From NCBI RefSeq assembly GCF_003148495.1, contig NZ_QGGH01000018.1, forward strand, positions 1 through 64,000: 64,000 bases of DNA, written 5' to 3'. Source of the DNA: Mesorhizobium loti (lineage in GTDB: Bacteria > Pseudomonadota > Alphaproteobacteria > Rhizobiales > Rhizobiaceae). The translations under genes were made by a program, and so were the position numbers. Positions 62,652 through 64,000 of the stretch are shown here, in pieces; positions within the stretch are counted from its first letter, which is position 1; each line of letters opens with the position of its first letter. The notes under the pieces are model-generated. The model saw only the letters and a list, made by a program, of their open reading frames with translations. It searched no databases and was not told the DNA's origin.

Positions 62652-63652
62652 CTAGCTGTGCCCGACATAGTCAGGCACGATCTCGATTTCGTCACGAACA
62701 ATGCCGGCGGCGAAACTGAACTGGCCCCAAAACGCCAGGGCATAAAATGCCTGACCGACAATCAGGGAAAATGGAATTTGCCAAGGCGGCATCCCTGTCT
62801 CTCGGGCATGGCCGACAATCCGTCGTGTCGTGCGCCACGACATGGTGAACCATCGGACTTGGCCACCCGTTGCGTACGGCCAGCCGAATTGAGCGCCACG
62901 AACTTCCGGTCGGCGTCGCGGCCGGTAACCAAGGCACGCCAGTAAAAGAACCGCCAGCCCCGGGGTGAGTAGTGGTAGACGCGTGCGTTGACATTATGAA
63001 TTTTGTGGCCTTCGCGCAGCAGTTCGCGCATCAGCAACGTGCAGGAAACCTTGAAGCCATTGTGTTTCGGGAAAGGATGGCTGACGATCCATTCGCGTCG
63101 AAACCCTACATTGTTGGCGTTCATCGCCCGCTTCGAGGCAAATCGCCCATCGCCATGAGCCATCGGGAAAAACCAGATCAGGGCAAACGTTCTTGAAAAG
63201 AAATCATCGTGCGAAAGATATGTGTATCCGTTTACGCAAATGATTTTTGGATCTTCAAATGGCTTCAGCAAAGCTGACAGCCAGCCTGGTTCCGGCACGA
63301 CGTCGGAATCGGTCAAGATGACGATGCTTCCGTCCGTTGCCAGTACGCCATTGTTCTTCAGGTCGTAGTATCGGCCGCCAGGGAACGCTGTGAAGACGAG
63401 GTCGGAAACTTGACCCAGCTGCGGTGCTTCAGCCGTGATTTTATGAAGCAGCGCGTCTGCATCCGACTCATGCCCACCATGAGAAATAACAACTTTCGGT
63501 CGCGCCAGGCCGAGATCAGTGACAGCTACGATTTCCCGCGCCAAGGCCTTCAGTCCAACGCCGATCTCGTCCCAGTCGATGGACTTGGCGTTTTCCATTT
63601 CCACAACGAGTGAATATCTTACGCGTTCTTCAACCATCTCTGCACTGACCAT
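62652..63652 (-). pseudogene. Family 2 glycosyltransferase with a frameshift
   Basis: The main frame starts at ATG 63652 and codes for a glycosyltransferase with VVISHGGHESDADALL, SIVILTDSDVVPEPGWLSAL (DxD), MNANNVGFRREWIV and WRFFYWRALVTGRDADRKF. From about 62880 it becomes Cys/Gly/Arg-rich and stops at 62762. Another minus frame then carries a plausible end: RWFTMSWRTTRRIVGHARET and PFSLIVGQAFYALAFWGQF, stopping at 62652. A 1-base indel between about 62850 and 62915 is the simplest reading. It is convergent with the also frameshifted DUF1330 gene. Confidence 0.75.
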
Positions 63653-63796
63653 TCATCGTCTAGGTGGCTATATCCGCCGCAACCTAAAGTAAAGCAACCT
63701 CTGCCTATCGAGCGACAGCCTTTCGTGAAACGCTCCATTGTCCCACATAATCTTGCATGTTGCCTCTTTGATCAAATCGGAGCGCCAGCCCGGATT

Positions 63797-64000
63797 TCAA
63801 AGAAAGCCGGACCCGCGGTGATTTCTGGCCTGGAACTTTGAGGTGTCGGAATACTGCGACAAGAAGCGTTCCCTCCATTCCGTATTGACGGTGTCCCGTT
63901 GGATCTCGAGACCAGAATTGGGGCCTGATGTAGATTCAAATGTGATTTCGGCGTCAACCAGATGCGCGACCTTTACAAGGCTGGCCCGTGGGTTTGCCAA
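63797..64000 (-). CDS. Partial unrecognised protein, C-terminal end
   Basis: An open frame of about 67 codons entering from the right edge and ending at 63797. The visible part, VKVAHLVDAEITFESTSG and NTEWRERFLSQYSDTSKFQA, looks like a real protein end, but I do not recognise it. It is on the same strand as the frameshifted glycosyltransferase, which follows 144 bases later, so it may belong to the same surface-polysaccharide cluster. Confidence 0.5.
   Translation of the reverse strand: MANPRASLVKVAHLVDAEITFESTSGPNSGLEIQRDTVNTEWRERFLSQYSDTSKFQARNHRGSGFL

Noticed and set aside
1..64000. CRISPR arrays, insertion sequences, prophage or integrated element
   Set aside because: No repeat-spacer array, transposase or phage gene seen. 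XerD is a housekeeping copy, and the single tRNA gene has no duplicated 3' end nearby.

Overview
The window looks like a chromosomal segment of a Mesorhizobium-like alphaproteobacterium (Rhizobiales). The basis is the high GC content, dense coding with many 4-base ATGA overlaps, the BolA / J-domain / cobS / cobT block, the xerD / aroK / aroB block with accA next to it, and rhizobial families such as DUF930, DUF1194 and DUF3108. The genus is inferred from gene content only. No phage, insertion sequence, CRISPR array or rRNA was seen.

Region 1 (1-7.0 kb): the end of a pyruvate dehydrogenase E2 gene; a three-gene ABC importer of the ferric-iron/AfuA type (binding protein, fused double permease, ATPase); a stub of an MBL-fold gene; a TonB-like DUF930 protein; a HAD phosphatase; and an unrecognised protein.

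Region 2 (7.1-13.9 kb): a complete glucitol-type phosphotransferase system (gutM, srlA, srlE, srlB) followed by a private HPr-Enzyme I fusion. Next come an unrecognised 265-aa protein and a divergent SorC-type regulator with a palindrome between them. No polyol-phosphate dehydrogenase is present.

Region 3 (13.9-24.4 kb): a two-way sugar locus. Leftward run a class II aldolase, an FGGY kinase and a HAD hydrolase. Rightward run a DeoR regulator, a second FGGY kinase, an Rbs-type ABC importer, a sugar isomerase/epimerase and a cupin. Transport, isomerisation, phosphorylation and aldol cleavage are all represented, but the sugar cannot be read from the sequence.

Region 4 (24.6-38 kb): a multicopper oxidase with a YqaA-like protein and a cytochrome b561; tRNA-Arg(CCU); an M20 amidohydrolase; a D,D-carboxypeptidase; a CobW GTPase; TusA; an L,D-transpeptidase-like lipoprotein; accA; xerD; aroK-aroB; and a CorC-like CBS protein that lacks the DUF21 membrane domain.

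Region 5 (38-52.7 kb): the leftward prkA-yeaH-spoVR stress cluster; an alpha/beta hydrolase; a ThDP enzyme; bolA; a J-domain protein; cobS and cobT with a small low-GC exported ORF wedged between them; a phytase-like esterase; a spermidine-synthase-like protein; and a queuosine-precursor transporter.

Region 6 (52.9-64 kb): rpmB, DUF3108, EamA transporter, lysoplasmalogenase, DUF985 cupin, gloB, a methyltransferase, an SbmA/YddA-type ABC protein, DUF1194 and two glycosyltransferases. The right end shows decay: a DUF1330 gene and the neighbouring convergent glycosyltransferase each carry a frameshift. A partial gene runs off the edge.
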